64,000 nt of DNA from Chitinolyticbacter meiyuanensis (lineage in GTDB: Bacteria; Pseudomonadota; Gammaproteobacteria; Burkholderiales; Chitinibacteraceae): NCBI RefSeq assembly GCF_008033135.1, contig NZ_CP041335.1:531513-595512 (forward strand). The letters are read 5' to 3'. Each line of letters begins with the position of its first letter. The first letter of the stretch is position 1. This document shows positions 24,661 to 33,554 of the stretch, one piece after another. The notes beneath the pieces are model-generated. The model saw only the letters and a program-made list of their open reading frames with translations. It was not told the origin of the DNA and searched no databases. A program made the translations under genes and the position numbers.

Positions 24661-25935
24661 ATGAAGTTCGACACCCAGGCCATCCACGCCGGCTACAGCC
24701 CCGATCCGACTACTCGCGCGGTGGCGGTGCCGATCTACCAGACCGTGAGCTACGCCTTCGACGATACCCAGCATGGCGCGGACCTGTTCGATCTCAAGGT
24801 GGCGGGCAACATCTACACCCGCATCATGAACCCGACCAACGATGTGCTGGAAAAGCGCGTCGCCGCGCTGGAAGGCGGCATCGCCGGGCTGGCGCTGGCC
24901 TCTGGCCAGGCGGCGATCACCTACGCGATCCAGACCATCGCCGAGGCGGGCGACAACATCATCGCCACCTCCACGCTGTATGGCGGTACCTACAACCTGT
25001 TCGCGCACACGCTGCCGCAGTACGGCATCGAGGTGCGTTTCGTCGATTACCGCGATCCGGCAGCGATCTCGGCGCTGGTCGATGCGCGCACCAAGGCGGT
25101 GTTCGTCGAATCGATCGGCAACCCGCTTGGCAACGTGGTCGATTTCGGCGCCTTCGCCGAGGTGGCGCACCGCAACGGCCTGCCGCTGATCGTCGACAAC
25201 ACCGTGCCGTCCCCCTACCTGACCCGGCCGATCGAGCACGGCGCCGACATCGTCGTGCATTCGCTGACCAAGTACATCGGCGGCCACGGCAACAGCGTGG
25301 CCGGCATCATCGTCGACTCGGGCAAGTTCCCGTGGGCCGAGCACAAGGCGCGCTTCAAGCGGCTGAACGAGCCGGACGTGAGCTACCACGGCGTGGTCTA
25401 CACCGAGGCGCTCGGCCCGGCGGCCTTCATCGGCCGCGCTCGCGTGGTGCCGCTGCGCAACACCGGTGCTGCGCTGTCGCCGTTCAACGCCTTTTTGATC
25501 CTGCAGGGGCTGGAAACGCTGGCGCTGCGCATGGAGCGGCACAGCGAGAACGCGCTGAAGGTGGCCGAATTCCTGCAAGGACACCGCGCGGTGGAATGGG
25601 TGAACTACGCTGGCTTGCCAGGCCATGAATCGCGGCCGCTGATCGACAAGTATTTCGGCGGCAAGGCTTCGGGCCTGTTGACCTTTGGCGTGAAGGGCGG
25701 TCGCGAAGCGGGCGCACGCTTCCAGGATGCACTGCAGCTGGTGACGCGGCTGGTGAACATCGGCGACGCCAAGAGCCTGGCTTGCCATCCGGCCAGCACC
25801 ACGCATCGCCAGCTCTCGCCCGATGAGCTGAAGAAGGCAGGCGTGACCGAGGAGACGGTGCGGCTGTCGATCGGGATCGAGCACATCGATGACATCCTCG
25901 CCGATCTGGAACAGGCGCTCGCCGCCGCTGCCTGA
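24661..25935 (+). CDS. metY: O-acetylhomoserine sulfhydrylase
   Basis: A 424-residue PLP enzyme of the Cys/Met metabolism family. It begins [22 protein letters not shown] and has [24 protein letters not shown] and the PLP-lysine motif [11 protein letters not shown]. The residue pattern and length match MetY (O-acetylhomoserine aminocarboxypropyltransferase), which makes homocysteine from O-acetylhomoserine and sulfide, rather than MetB or MetZ. A GCAGGAG site lies 6 bases before the ATG. No SAM riboswitch is visible in the 83-base leader. Confidence 0.93.
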   Translation: MKFDTQAIHAGYSPDPTTRAVAVPIYQTVSYAFDDTQHGADLFDLKVAGNIYTRIMNPTNDVLEKRVAALEGGIAGLALASGQAAITYAIQTIAEAGDNIIATSTLYGGTYNLFAHTLPQYGIEVRFVDYRDPAAISALVDARTKAVFVESIGNPLGNVVDFGAFAEVAHRNGLPLIVDNTVPSPYLTRPIEHGADIVVHSLTKYIGGHGNSVAGIIVDSGKFPWAEHKARFKRLNEPDVSYHGVVYTEALGPAAFIGRARVVPLRNTGAALSPFNAFLILQGLETLALRMERHSENALKVAEFLQGHRAVEWVNYAGLPGHESRPLIDKYFGGKASGLLTFGVKGGREAGARFQDALQLVTRLVNIGDAKSLACHPASTTHRQLSPDELKKAGVTEETVRLSIGIEHIDDILADLEQALAAAA

Positions 25936-25937
25936 CG

Positions 25938-25965
25938 CCGGGGCCGGGGCGCGGCCCCGGTTGTC
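25938..25965 (+). terminator. GC-rich hairpin after metY
   Basis: CCGGGGCC (25938-25945) pairs with GGCCCCGG (25953-25960) around a 7-base loop, followed only by TTGTC. The stem is strong but the T tract is poor, so termination is likely partial. Confidence 0.5.
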
Positions 25966-26117
25966 ATCGCAGAGCGGCTGGCAACATCCGGCGCAGCGGT
26001 TCTGGCTGACGCGCGAACCGTCCTGAAAGGCGATGAGCCGGACTACCTGCGGTTGCAGACAGTGCAAGGCGTACGGCTTGCGAGCGCGACGCAGCTTGAG
26101 GGGTTTGTCGGCCGCGC

Positions 26118-26378
26118 TCAGTCCGGCACGCCGTAGGCGGTGAGGATGTAGTCGTACCGGGTCGGGTCCAGCTGTTCGGCCACGTAGGGCTGCAGCTTGG
26201 CGACGCGCTCAGCGTCCAGCATGTAGGACAGCTTCATGTCCGGGTCCGGCTTGTCCTGCTCGTGGGCAAACAGCGACAACAGGAACACCGGGGAAATCGT
26301 CTCGGCGACGGGCAGATGGGCGAGGAAGGCGCCTTCCATGCCTTTTTCCCAGACTTCGATGGCGCGGACGATCTTCAT
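26118..26378 (-). CDS. Conserved hypothetical protein, 86 residues
   Basis: A small acidic protein, MKIVRAIEVWEKGMEGAFLA at the start, then HEQDKPDPDMKLSYMLDAE and a C-terminal RYDYILTAYGVPD. No Cys pair, membrane helix or known motif. A GGAAACACGCC precedes the ATG at 26378, a weak ribosome site. Codon use is like the surroundings, so it is probably a real gene. It stands alone between metY (opposed) and cobS. Confidence 0.6.
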   Translation of the reverse strand: MKIVRAIEVWEKGMEGAFLAHLPVAETISPVFLLSLFAHEQDKPDPDMKLSYMLDAERVAKLQPYVAEQLDPTRYDYILTAYGVPD

Positions 26379-26420
26379 GGCGTGTTTCCAGTGGGGAACA
26401 TAAAGGGCTGACAGCGCCGA

Positions 26421-27164
26421 TTATACCGCCAGCACCGTCACGGCCATTGCCACTGCCGCCAGCGCCAGCAGCGCGGATTCAGTCAGCTCGATGCCGGCGC
26501 CCAGGCAGTCGCCCGATACGCCCCCGAGCCGCCAGCGCAGCCACCACCGATAGGCCCAGACCAGCAGTGGCGCCGCCAGCAGCCACGGCGCCAGCCACGC
26601 CGACAGTGCGGACAGCACCAGCCACCACAGCCATGGCGCGTACCGGGAATGCGCCCAGGCGAAGCGCTCGGCCATGCCGGGCGCCAGCGGCGGCAGGGTC
26701 TGCCAGGCGTAGACGCCCCAGCGTGCCCATGCCGGCACGAGCAGCAGTATCGGCCAGGCGCCGGCACGGGCCAGCAGCATGGCCAGCACCAGCTTGGTGG
26801 CGCACTGCGCGATCAGCGCCAGCACGCCGAAGCTGCCCAGGTGGGGGTCTTTCATCACCGCCAGCAGCCGTTCCGGGCTGCGGTGCGCAGCCCCCAGCGC
26901 ATCGGCCAGATCGGCAAGGCCGTCGAGGTGCAGGCCGCCGGTGATTCCCATCCAGCCCAGCAACACTGCGAGCGCTGCCAGCCACGGATCGAGCGACAGG
27001 CCCGCCCAGGCAAGGCCCGCCAGCAGCGCGCCGATGATCAGGCCCACCAACGGAAACCAGCGGCTCGAACGGGCCAGCAGCGCCTCGCTGAAATCGCGGA
27101 CTTGCGGGGTGGGCAGGCGGGTGAGGAACTGGACGGCGAGGACGAATTCGCTGGCCGCGCTCAT
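26421..27164 (-). CDS. cobS: Adenosylcobinamide-GDP ribazoletransferase
   Basis: A 247-residue polytopic membrane enzyme. The conserved GGLHLDGLADLADALGA (residues 70-86) holds the aspartates that bind the metal and substrate. Six or so hydrophobic helices follow, and GGVSGDCLGAGIELTE near the end is a family signature. It joins alpha-ribazole to adenosylcobinamide-GDP to make adenosylcobalamin. The true start is ATG at 27164, overlapping the cobC stop by four bases; the longer frame upstream lies antisense-like over cobC. Last gene of cobT-cobC-cobS. Confidence 0.92.
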   Translation of the reverse strand: MSAASEFVLAVQFLTRLPTPQVRDFSEALLARSSRWFPLVGLIIGALLAGLAWAGLSLDPWLAALAVLLGWMGITGGLHLDGLADLADALGAAHRSPERLLAVMKDPHLGSFGVLALIAQCATKLVLAMLLARAGAWPILLLVPAWARWGVYAWQTLPPLAPGMAERFAWAHSRYAPWLWWLVLSALSAWLAPWLLAAPLLVWAYRWWLRWRLGGVSGDCLGAGIELTESALLALAAVAMAVTVLAV

Positions 27165-27781
27165 GGCAGCTCGCGGCTGATCGGGGAGTTGTCGATGCCG
27201 AGCAGGATGGGCGGATAGCCGTCGTCGCACCACAGGCTGACGGCCGCCGCATAGTCGAGCCACAGCTGCGACTGGCGTCGGCTGTGCAGCCCCAGCCAAT
27301 CGCTGAGCAGCGCGCGCAAGGTGCCGCCATGGGCGATCAGCACGCGGTGGCTGCCCTCGCTGCTGGCCAGCCAGTGTTCGGTGGTGTCGAGCACGCGGCG
27401 CTGGAATGCTCGCCAGGTCTCGCCGCCGGGCAGCGTGTGGCGTTCCGGCTCGCGTTGCCAGTCGGTCAGCGCGGCCAGTTCGTCGATATCGAGCTCGGTG
27501 CGCACCCGGCCATCCAGCGTGCCGAAATGACATTCGCGCCAGCCGGCGTCAAGGCGCAGCGGCAGGCCCAGCGTCTGTGCCCGCTCGCGGGCGAAGGCGG
27601 CGCAGCGCAGCAGGTCCGAGGCGCCGACCGCGGTGACGGCGTGGCGCTCGATCTGGCGCCAGCGCGTGCGCAGCTGGTGCCAGCCCTCGCCGGTCAGCGC
27701 CGGATCGGTGTGGCCCAGCAGGCGCTCGGCGCTGCCCTCGGCCTCGCCGTGGCGCAGCAGGGTGAGGCGGAACGCGCTCAC
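27161..27781 (-). CDS. cobC: Alpha-ribazole phosphatase-type histidine phosphatase
   Basis: A 206-residue member of the histidine phosphatase superfamily. The active-site RHG is in LTLLRHGEAEGSAERLLGHT, and the second His is in VLIAHGGTLRALL. Sitting between cobT and cobS with 4-base overlaps on both sides, it most likely removes the phosphate from alpha-ribazole-5'-phosphate. The family includes other phosphatases, so context carries the call. Confidence 0.85.
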   Translation of the reverse strand: MSAFRLTLLRHGEAEGSAERLLGHTDPALTGEGWHQLRTRWRQIERHAVTAVGASDLLRCAAFARERAQTLGLPLRLDAGWRECHFGTLDGRVRTELDIDELAALTDWQREPERHTLPGGETWRAFQRRVLDTTEHWLASSEGSHRVLIAHGGTLRALLSDWLGLHSRRQSQLWLDYAAAVSLWCDDGYPPILLGIDNSPISRELP

Positions 27782-28812
27782 GCGGCGGCCCCCGCGACAC
27801 CGGCCTGGGCAAAGGTCGCCATGTCGCGATGCAGCGTCAGCGCGGCCTGGACAAGGGGCAGCGCCAGCGCGGCGCCCGAAGCCTCGCCCAGGCGCAAGTC
27901 CAGCTCCAGCAACGGGGTGAGCCCGAGCGCGGCCAGTGCATGGCGATGGCCTTGCTCGGCCGAACGGTGGCTGGCCAATAGCCAGTGCCCGATCTCGGGC
28001 TGGTGCCGCACTGCGACCAGCGCTGCTGCCGTGGTGATGAAGCCGTCGAGCAGCACCGGCACGCCGGCTTGCGCCGCAGCGCTGTAGAAGCCAGCGAGCG
28101 CGGCAATCTCCAGCCCGCCCACTTCGCGCAGCCAGTCCATCGCGCTGGCGGCGCCGCCGACGCGGCGCAGTGCTGCTTCGACCACGGCGCGCTTGTGTGC
28201 ATGGCGGGCGTCGTCAATGCCGGTGCCGCGGCCGACGATGGCCGCCGGATCGGCGTCGGCGAGCGCGCAGACCAGCGCTGCTGCCGCCGTGGTGTTGGCA
28301 ATGCCCATCTCGCCGCCGATCAGCAGCGTATGGTCGGCTGCGATCAGTGCCTGTGCCACCTCGGCGCCAGCCTGCCAGGCAGCAGCACATTCGGCCTCGC
28401 TCATTGCGGCCTCATGCAACAGGTTGCGGCTGCCGGGGCGTACCGGCCGCGAAATCAGCCGCGCCGCGGCGCCTTCGGGCACCGGCACCGGGTGGGCCAC
28501 GCCGACGTCGACCACCTGCAGGCTGGCGCCATGCTCGCGCGCTAGCACCGAGATCGCCGCGCCGCCGGTGACGAAGTTGGCGACCATCTGGCCGGTGACG
28601 GCCATCGGAAAGGCCGATACGCCCTCGACGGCCACACCATGGTCGGCGGCGAATACGGCGATGGCGGGCACCAATCGCGGCGGGCGCTCAGTGCCGCTGC
28701 GGTCGGCGAACCATACGGCAAGGTCTTCGAGCCGGCCGAGGCTGCCGGGGGGCTTGGTCAGTTGCGACTGGTGCGCGCGGGCGGCAAGGCCGGCGGCAGT
28801 AAGGATAGGCAT
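27778..28812 (-). CDS. cobT: Nicotinate-nucleotide:dimethylbenzimidazole phosphoribosyltransferase
   Basis: A 344-residue CobT. QLTKPPGSLGRLEDLAVW near the N-terminus, GEMGIANTTAAAAL, VGRGTGID and the catalytic glutamate region LDLRLGEASGAALALPL are all present. It activates dimethylbenzimidazole as alpha-ribazole phosphate. Start ATG at 28812, the point at which the family's N-terminal helix begins; the long frame upstream would run antisense through the riboswitch. First gene of the minus-strand cobTCS set, divergent from btuB. Confidence 0.93.
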   Translation of the reverse strand: MPILTAAGLAARAHQSQLTKPPGSLGRLEDLAVWFADRSGTERPPRLVPAIAVFAADHGVAVEGVSAFPMAVTGQMVANFVTGGAAISVLAREHGASLQVVDVGVAHPVPVPEGAAARLISRPVRPGSRNLLHEAAMSEAECAAAWQAGAEVAQALIAADHTLLIGGEMGIANTTAAAALVCALADADPAAIVGRGTGIDDARHAHKRAVVEAALRRVGGAASAMDWLREVGGLEIAALAGFYSAAAQAGVPVLLDGFITTAAALVAVRHQPEIGHWLLASHRSAEQGHRHALAALGLTPLLELDLRLGEASGAALALPLVQAALTLHRDMATFAQAGVAGAAA

Positions 28813-28954
28813 GGGGACACAGCAGAAGGGATACAACGATGGATGCAGGCTAGCCTGCCGTTCGCGGACGGCGCAAGCGCAGGCTGCATGCGCAGATGGC
28901 GCGCGGTGCCCTGCCGGACGAGCGGCGGCAGTTGTAAGCTGATAGAATCGCGCC

Positions 28955-29141
28955 CTGCGTCGAGGTGTCGTGCCGGCCCAGCGGGCCGCGCACGGTGAAA
29001 CGGGAACCAGGTGCAAGACCTGGGCTGCCCCCGCAACGGTAAAGCCGCAACAACGGATGTCCCCCGGTCTGACCAGACCAGCCACTGCGCCACGGCGCGG
29101 GAAGGCGGACATCCCGAGCGGCAAGCCCGGAGACCGGCCTC
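28955..29141 (+). ncRNA. Cobalamin riboswitch
   Basis: The aptamer's conserved elements appear in order: GAAACGGGAA (from about 28997), GGTGCAAGACCTGGGCTGCC (29010-29029), CCCCGCAACGGTAA (to 29042), CCACTG with the GCGGGAAGGCG segment (about 29081-29107), and the B12 box GCAAGCCCGGAGACCGGCCT (29121-29140). It lies on the plus strand upstream of btuB and should reduce btuB (and perhaps cobU) expression when adenosylcobalamin is high. Outer ends are approximate. Confidence 0.92.
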
Positions 29142-29243
29142 ACGTTGTCGTTGCGCATGGCCCGGGGTGTGGCTGCTGCTGCCGTCGTGGCCTTGCCGCG
29201 ACGCGGGGTTGCTCGTCCGGGTGCTGCGCGTGTTCCAGCCAGC

Positions 29244-29271
29244 CGTGCTCGCGTGGGGCGAGCACGAGGAG
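29244..29271 (+). promoter_or_regulatory. Hairpin abutting the btuB ribosome site
   Basis: CGTGCTCGC (29244-29252) pairs perfectly with GCGAGCACG (29258-29266). The AGGAG ribosome site starts at the next base (29267-29271) and the ATG is at 29278. A hairpin here, about 100 bases after the riboswitch, suggests that the switch acts on translation initiation. Inference from position. Confidence 0.55.
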
Positions 29272-29277
29272 TCCCCA

Positions 29278-31092
29278 ATGTTTCCGCATGCCCTGCGGCC
29301 CCTGCCGCTTGCCCTCGCCCTGATCGCCACCACTGCCGGTGCCGATACCACGCTCGACCCGGTGATCGTCACCGCCACCCGTATCGAATCACCGCGCTCG
29401 TCGCTGTCCAGCGATACCACCGTGCTGACCAGTGAAGATCTCGCCCGTAGCGGCGCCACCAGCGTCGGCGAAGCGCTGTCGCGTGTCGGCGGCGTCGAAT
29501 TCGCCCGCACCGGCGGCCTGGGCCAGCCGGCCAGCCTCTATCTGCGCGGCGCCAATGGCAACCACACGCTGGTGCTGGTCGATGGCCAGCGGTTGGCGCC
29601 TGGTGCCGACGGCGCCTCGTCGTTCGATACCGTGCCGCTGGCGCTGATCGATCGCATTGAGATCGTGCGCGGCTCGGCATCCGGCCTCTATGGCGCCGAT
29701 GCCGTTGGCGGTGTGGTGCAGATCTTCACCAAGACCGGCAACGGTGCGCCGGCAGGCAGCGCCAGCATCGACATCGGCAGCTTCGATACCGTGGGCGGCA
29801 GCGCCAGCTACGGCGGCGCGATCGGCAACACCCGCTTCAACGTCGGCGCCGATGCCCGCAACAGCCACGGTTACAACCTCACCAAGCCCGCCAGCAGCAT
29901 GTACGAGGCGGACAAGGATGCCTGGCGCCAGCGCAGTGCCAACTTCAGCCTGGCGCACGACCTCACCGCGAACAACGAGATCGGCATCCGCGGCATGACC
30001 ATCGATACCGACGCGGCCTACGACGGCGGCGCGTTCGATGACCAGCCGTGGTCCAAGCGCGAACAGACCAGCCTCGCGCTGTTCAGCAACAACCGCTTCA
30101 CCGACAGCTGGCAAAGCGATCTGCTGCTGGGCCAGGGCCGCGACCGGTACGAGACCACCGGCAACTACCCGTCCAAAACCAAGCTCAAGCAGACCCAGGC
30201 GCAATGGACCAATACGCTGGCGAGCGCCGCCGGCCAGTGGCTGCTGGGCCTGGAATACCTCGAGGAGAAGCTCGCCAGCGATACCATGTACGACCAGACC
30301 CGCCGCGACAACAAGGCGGCACTGGTGGGCTGGCAGCAGGACTTCGGCACGCACCATCTGCAGGCCAACGCGCGCATCGACGACAACAGCCAGTTCGGTG
30401 ACAAGACCACTGGCGGCATCGGCTACGCCTGGCGCTTCACCCCGGGCTGGCAGCTGTTCGCCAATGCCGGTACCAGCTTTCATGCGCCGTCCTTCGTCGA
30501 TCTGTACTACCCGAGCTGGCCGGGCATGCCGCCCGCCGCCAATCCGGATCTCAAGCCCGAGCAGGGCCGCTCGATCGATGGCGGCCTGCGCTGGCAAGGC
30601 GCCGGTTGGACCGCCGATGCCACCGCGTTCTACAACCGCGTGCGCGACCTGATCGTGCTCGATGCCAACTACACGCCGCAGAACGTCGCCGAGGCCCGTA
30701 TGCGCGGCCTGACGCTGAACACCGCCGGGCGTCTGGGCAGTCTGGAGCTGGCGGCCAGTGCCACCTGGCAGAACGCCGAAGACGAGGCCACTGGCACCAT
30801 GCTGCCGCGCCGCGCCAAGACCTACGGCAACATGAGCCTGGCGCAGGACATCGGCGACTGGCGCTGGAGCGCGGCGCTCGCTGCATCCGGCAAGCGCTAC
30901 GACCGGCGCGACGAAGTGGGCGAGATGGGTGGCTATGCCGTGCTCGATCTGGGCGTCGACTACCGCATCGCCAAGGCGTGGCGCGCCAGCCTGCGGTTGA
31001 ACAATGCCTTCGACCGCGACTACGAGTATGCCGCCAACTACAACACCGCCGGCCGCAACTGGCTACTGAAGCTGGCCTACGACGCCCGCTGA
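29278..31092 (+). CDS. btuB: TonB-dependent cobalamin receptor BtuB
   Basis: A 604-residue outer membrane receptor. Signal peptide at residues 1-22 (LPLALALIATTAGA), then the TonB box-like DPVIVTATR, a plug domain (LYLRGANGNHTLVLVDGQRL ... IDRIEIVRGSASGLYGADAVGGVVQI in pieces) and a barrel ending in an aromatic-containing strand (WLLKLAYDAR). The upstream cobalamin riboswitch and the downstream cobU make cobalamin or cobinamide the likely substrate. ATG at 29278 has an AGGAG six bases before it; the open frame extends upstream through the riboswitch without meaning. Confidence 0.93.
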   Translation: MFPHALRPLPLALALIATTAGADTTLDPVIVTATRIESPRSSLSSDTTVLTSEDLARSGATSVGEALSRVGGVEFARTGGLGQPASLYLRGANGNHTLVLVDGQRLAPGADGASSFDTVPLALIDRIEIVRGSASGLYGADAVGGVVQIFTKTGNGAPAGSASIDIGSFDTVGGSASYGGAIGNTRFNVGADARNSHGYNLTKPASSMYEADKDAWRQRSANFSLAHDLTANNEIGIRGMTIDTDAAYDGGAFDDQPWSKREQTSLALFSNNRFTDSWQSDLLLGQGRDRYETTGNYPSKTKLKQTQAQWTNTLASAAGQWLLGLEYLEEKLASDTMYDQTRRDNKAALVGWQQDFGTHHLQANARIDDNSQFGDKTTGGIGYAWRFTPGWQLFANAGTSFHAPSFVDLYYPSWPGMPPAANPDLKPEQGRSIDGGLRWQGAGWTADATAFYNRVRDLIVLDANYTPQNVAEARMRGLTLNTAGRLGSLELAASATWQNAEDEATGTMLPRRAKTYGNMSLAQDIGDWRWSAALAASGKRYDRRDEVGEMGGYAVLDLGVDYRIAKAWRASLRLNNAFDRDYEYAANYNTAGRNWLLKLAYDAR

Positions 31093-31148
31093 TCCGGCAC
31101 ACGGGGCGCCGCGCTACACTGCGGCGTCCCGTCCCTGCTGGCCCATTC

Positions 31149-31673
31149 ATGCCCCACCTGATCACCGGCGGTGCCCGCTCGGGCAAGAGCCGCCATGCCG
31201 AAACGCTGGCCCTGGCACACGCCGGGCCGGTGGTCTACGTCGCGACTGCTGCGCTGCCGACGGGCGATGCCGAGTTCGCTGCGCGCATTGCCCATCATCG
31301 TGCCCGGCGGCCTGCGCACTGGGCGCTGGTCGAGAGCGATGCCGCGCTCGGCGCCTGCCTCAAGGCGCAGGCCGGTCGCGACACCTTGTTGCTGGTCGAT
31401 TGCCTGACGCTGTGGCTGGCGCGCTTCTGCGCCGCCGAATGCATCGACGAGGCGGGATTTGCACACGAACGCGCCGCCTTGCTGCAGGCGCTGGCCACGT
31501 TGCCGGGGCCGGCGCTGCTGGTGACCAACGAGATCGGCTGGGGTGTGGTGCCCATGGGCAGCGTGACGCGCTGGTTTGTCGACGAGCTGGGCCGGCTCAA
31601 CCAGGATGTGGCGGCCTGCTGTGAGCGGGTGACGCTGGTGGCGTGCGGGCTACCGCTGGTGCTGAAAGGCTGA
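31149..31673 (+). CDS. cobU: Adenosylcobinamide kinase / guanylyltransferase
   Basis: A 174-residue bifunctional enzyme. The P-loop GGARSGKSRHAE is at residues 7-18, the Walker B-like LLLVDCLTLWL and the VTNEIGWGVVP block are family signatures. It phosphorylates adenosylcobinamide and adds GMP, producing the substrate of CobS. It follows btuB by 56 bases and may share its riboswitch-controlled transcript, placing salvage uptake and activation together. It ends one base from the convergent GGDEF gene. Confidence 0.93.
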   Translation: MPHLITGGARSGKSRHAETLALAHAGPVVYVATAALPTGDAEFAARIAHHRARRPAHWALVESDAALGACLKAQAGRDTLLLVDCLTLWLARFCAAECIDEAGFAHERAALLQALATLPGPALLVTNEIGWGVVPMGSVTRWFVDELGRLNQDVAACCERVTLVACGLPLVLKG

Positions 31674-32303
31674 TCAGCCGCCGAGCAGTACGTCGGTCTC
31701 GTCGTCGCGCCGCGCCTTGGCCCGGCGCAGCGAGCCGTCGGCCGCCAGCAGCAGGTCTTCCGCGTCCTCGACATCGCTGACGAGTTCGGCCACGCCGATG
31801 CTGGCGCCGACCGGAAAGCTGCGGCCGTCCTCCAGTTGCACGCTGCTCGTTGCCACCTGCTGGCGGATGCGCTCCAGCACCTTGCGGGCACCGACCAGCT
31901 TGGTATCGGGTAGCAGGATGGCAATCTCCTGGCTGGAAAACCGGCCGCAGACATCGAAATCACGCACGTGGGCACGGCAGACTTCGGCCACATGGCGCAG
32001 CGCCAGATCGCCGCCGTGATGCCCGTACTGCGCATTGATGTGCCGCATGTCGTCGACTTCGACCAGCAGTACCGACAAGGCGTGGCCGGCACGCTGGCTA
32101 CGGTTTACCTCGTGCTCGGCGCGGGCGAGAAAACCCGCCCGGGTGGCAAGGCCGGTGAGCACGTCCACGCCCAGGCGGCGCTCGATGCCGGCGCGCAGCA
32201 GGCGCCGGGCGCGGCGCTGCCGATACCAGGCGACGACGGCGAGGAGGGCAATCAGCCAGCCGATGACGGCCAGCCAGAGGGCGAAGTGCAGCGGTTCAGC
32301 CAT
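31674..32303 (-). CDS. Membrane GGDEF-fold protein with degenerate active site
   Basis: A 209-residue protein: one N-terminal membrane helix (FALWLAVIGWLIALLAVVAW), then a single GGDEF-type domain. The fold markers are present (VDVLTGLATRAGF, LLVEVDDMRHINAQYG, GASIGVAEL), but the signature loop reads RFSSQEIAILLP, so GGDEF is replaced by SSQEI. Loss of the Gly-Gly and the Asp makes diguanylate cyclase activity unlikely. It could bind a nucleotide or act as a scaffold. Convergent with cobU. Confidence 0.85.
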   Translation of the reverse strand: MAEPLHFALWLAVIGWLIALLAVVAWYRQRRARRLLRAGIERRLGVDVLTGLATRAGFLARAEHEVNRSQRAGHALSVLLVEVDDMRHINAQYGHHGGDLALRHVAEVCRAHVRDFDVCGRFSSQEIAILLPDTKLVGARKVLERIRQQVATSSVQLEDGRSFPVGASIGVAELVSDVEDAEDLLLAADGSLRRAKARRDDETDVLLGG

Positions 32304-32451
32304 GACGGAGATTCACGATGCTCACGGTAGCAGTCTAGTTGCGGTGTGAACTGTGTGCTCACTGTCTGTTTGCTTTCAATTAAATCAAGTGTTTGAAACT
32401 GGCCAAGGAAACGCATGCCGCATGGTGCCAACCCGGCATAGAATGCCGGCT

Positions 32452-32505
32452 ATGCAAAAAACCGCGTTCCGCCCAACCGTGGCGGCTGCTTCCGCCGCGC
32501 CATGA
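32452..32505 (+). CDS. Possible 17-residue leader peptide before the heptosyltransferase
   Basis: ATG at 32452 opens MQKTAFRPTVAAASAAP and stops with a TGA that overlaps the heptosyltransferase ATG (ATGA at 32502-32505). Such an overlap suggests translational coupling. It has no good ribosome site of its own, so it may be chance. Confidence 0.25.
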   Translation: MQKTAFRPTVAAASAAP

Positions 32506-33554
32506 CCGTTTCCGCCACCACGCCGCTGCGCGTGTGCCTGCTGCGGCTGTCGGCGCTGGGCGATGTCGTGCTGACCTTGCCGCTGGTGCAGGCGCTGCTG
32601 GAGGCCGGTATCCGACCGACCTGGCTGATCGAGCGCCGCTGGCTGCCGGCCGCCGCGCACCTGGCGGACCGGGTCGAGCTCTACCCGGTTGACGGGCCGC
32701 GCAGCATGGCCGAGTACCGCCGCATTCGCCGCGACTTCGCCGAGCGCGAGTACGACGTGCTGCTGGCGGCACAGGCCAAGCTGCGCGTGAACGTGCTTTA
32801 TCCGTTGATCCGTGCCCGCCGCAAGATCGGCTTCGACAGCCGCCGTGCCCGCGAAGGGCAGTGGCTGTTCGTGAATGAGCATATCCCTTACGCCGACCAG
32901 CACCTTGCCGATGGCATGCTGGCGTTCGGCCGCATGCTCGGCGTCGATGGCCCCAAGGGCGCCTGGACGCCACCGTTGTCCGACGAGGCGGTGGCCTGGC
33001 GCGAGGTGCTGAGCGGCGGCCAGCCCTATCTGTTGCTCAACCCCACTGCCAGCAAGGCCGAGCGCGACTGGCCGTTGGCGCGGCAGGTCGAGTTTGCCCA
33101 ACGCCTCATCGAAACCGGCTGGCAGGGCCGATTGGTCGTCAGCGGTGGCGCCAGCGCGCGCGAGCGCGATTGGGCGGCGGCGATCGCGGCGGCGCATCCG
33201 CACGGGGTATCCGTGGCCGGGCAGACCGATCTGCCCAAGTTGTTTGCGCTGTGCGCCGGCGCCAAGGCGCTGGTATCGCCGGATAGCGCGCCGGTGCATC
33301 TGGCCGCGGCCTACGGCGTACCGGTGGTGGGACTCTATGCGGTGGCGCGCAGCGCGCTGTCCGGGCCGTGGCGCGCAGGGCAGTACTGCGTCGACCGCTA
33401 TGCCAAGGCGGTGCGCACGCTGCTGAAGGCCGATCCGCACAGCGTGGATTGGCATCGCCGGGTGCACCATCCCGAGGCGATGGCGCTGATCAACGTCGAC
33501 GACGTGCTGGCCCAGGTGCAGTACGCGCTGACCGATACCGGGGGCATCCGGTGA
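32502..33554 (+). CDS. waaC: LPS heptosyltransferase (GT9)
   Basis: A 350-residue GT9 enzyme. The start LRVCLLRLSALGDVVLTLP is the hallmark of ADP-heptose:LPS heptosyltransferases; NPTASKAERDWPL and LVSPDSAPVHLAAAYGVPVV form the nucleotide-sugar site. The pairing with waaA supports heptosyltransferase I (WaaC), adding the first heptose to Kdo, but WaaF or another GT9 enzyme is possible. Its stop overlaps the waaA GTG start by four bases. Confidence 0.82.
   Translation: MTVSATTPLRVCLLRLSALGDVVLTLPLVQALLEAGIRPTWLIERRWLPAAAHLADRVELYPVDGPRSMAEYRRIRRDFAEREYDVLLAAQAKLRVNVLYPLIRARRKIGFDSRRAREGQWLFVNEHIPYADQHLADGMLAFGRMLGVDGPKGAWTPPLSDEAVAWREVLSGGQPYLLLNPTASKAERDWPLARQVEFAQRLIETGWQGRLVVSGGASARERDWAAAIAAAHPHGVSVAGQTDLPKLFALCAGAKALVSPDSAPVHLAAAYGVPVVGLYAVARSALSGPWRAGQYCVDRYAKAVRTLLKADPHSVDWHRRVHHPEAMALINVDDVLAQVQYALTDTGGIR

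Noticed and set aside
28813-29124. N-terminal extension of CobT
   Set aside because: The open frame continues antisense through the cobalamin riboswitch; the CobT family begins at the ATG at 28812.
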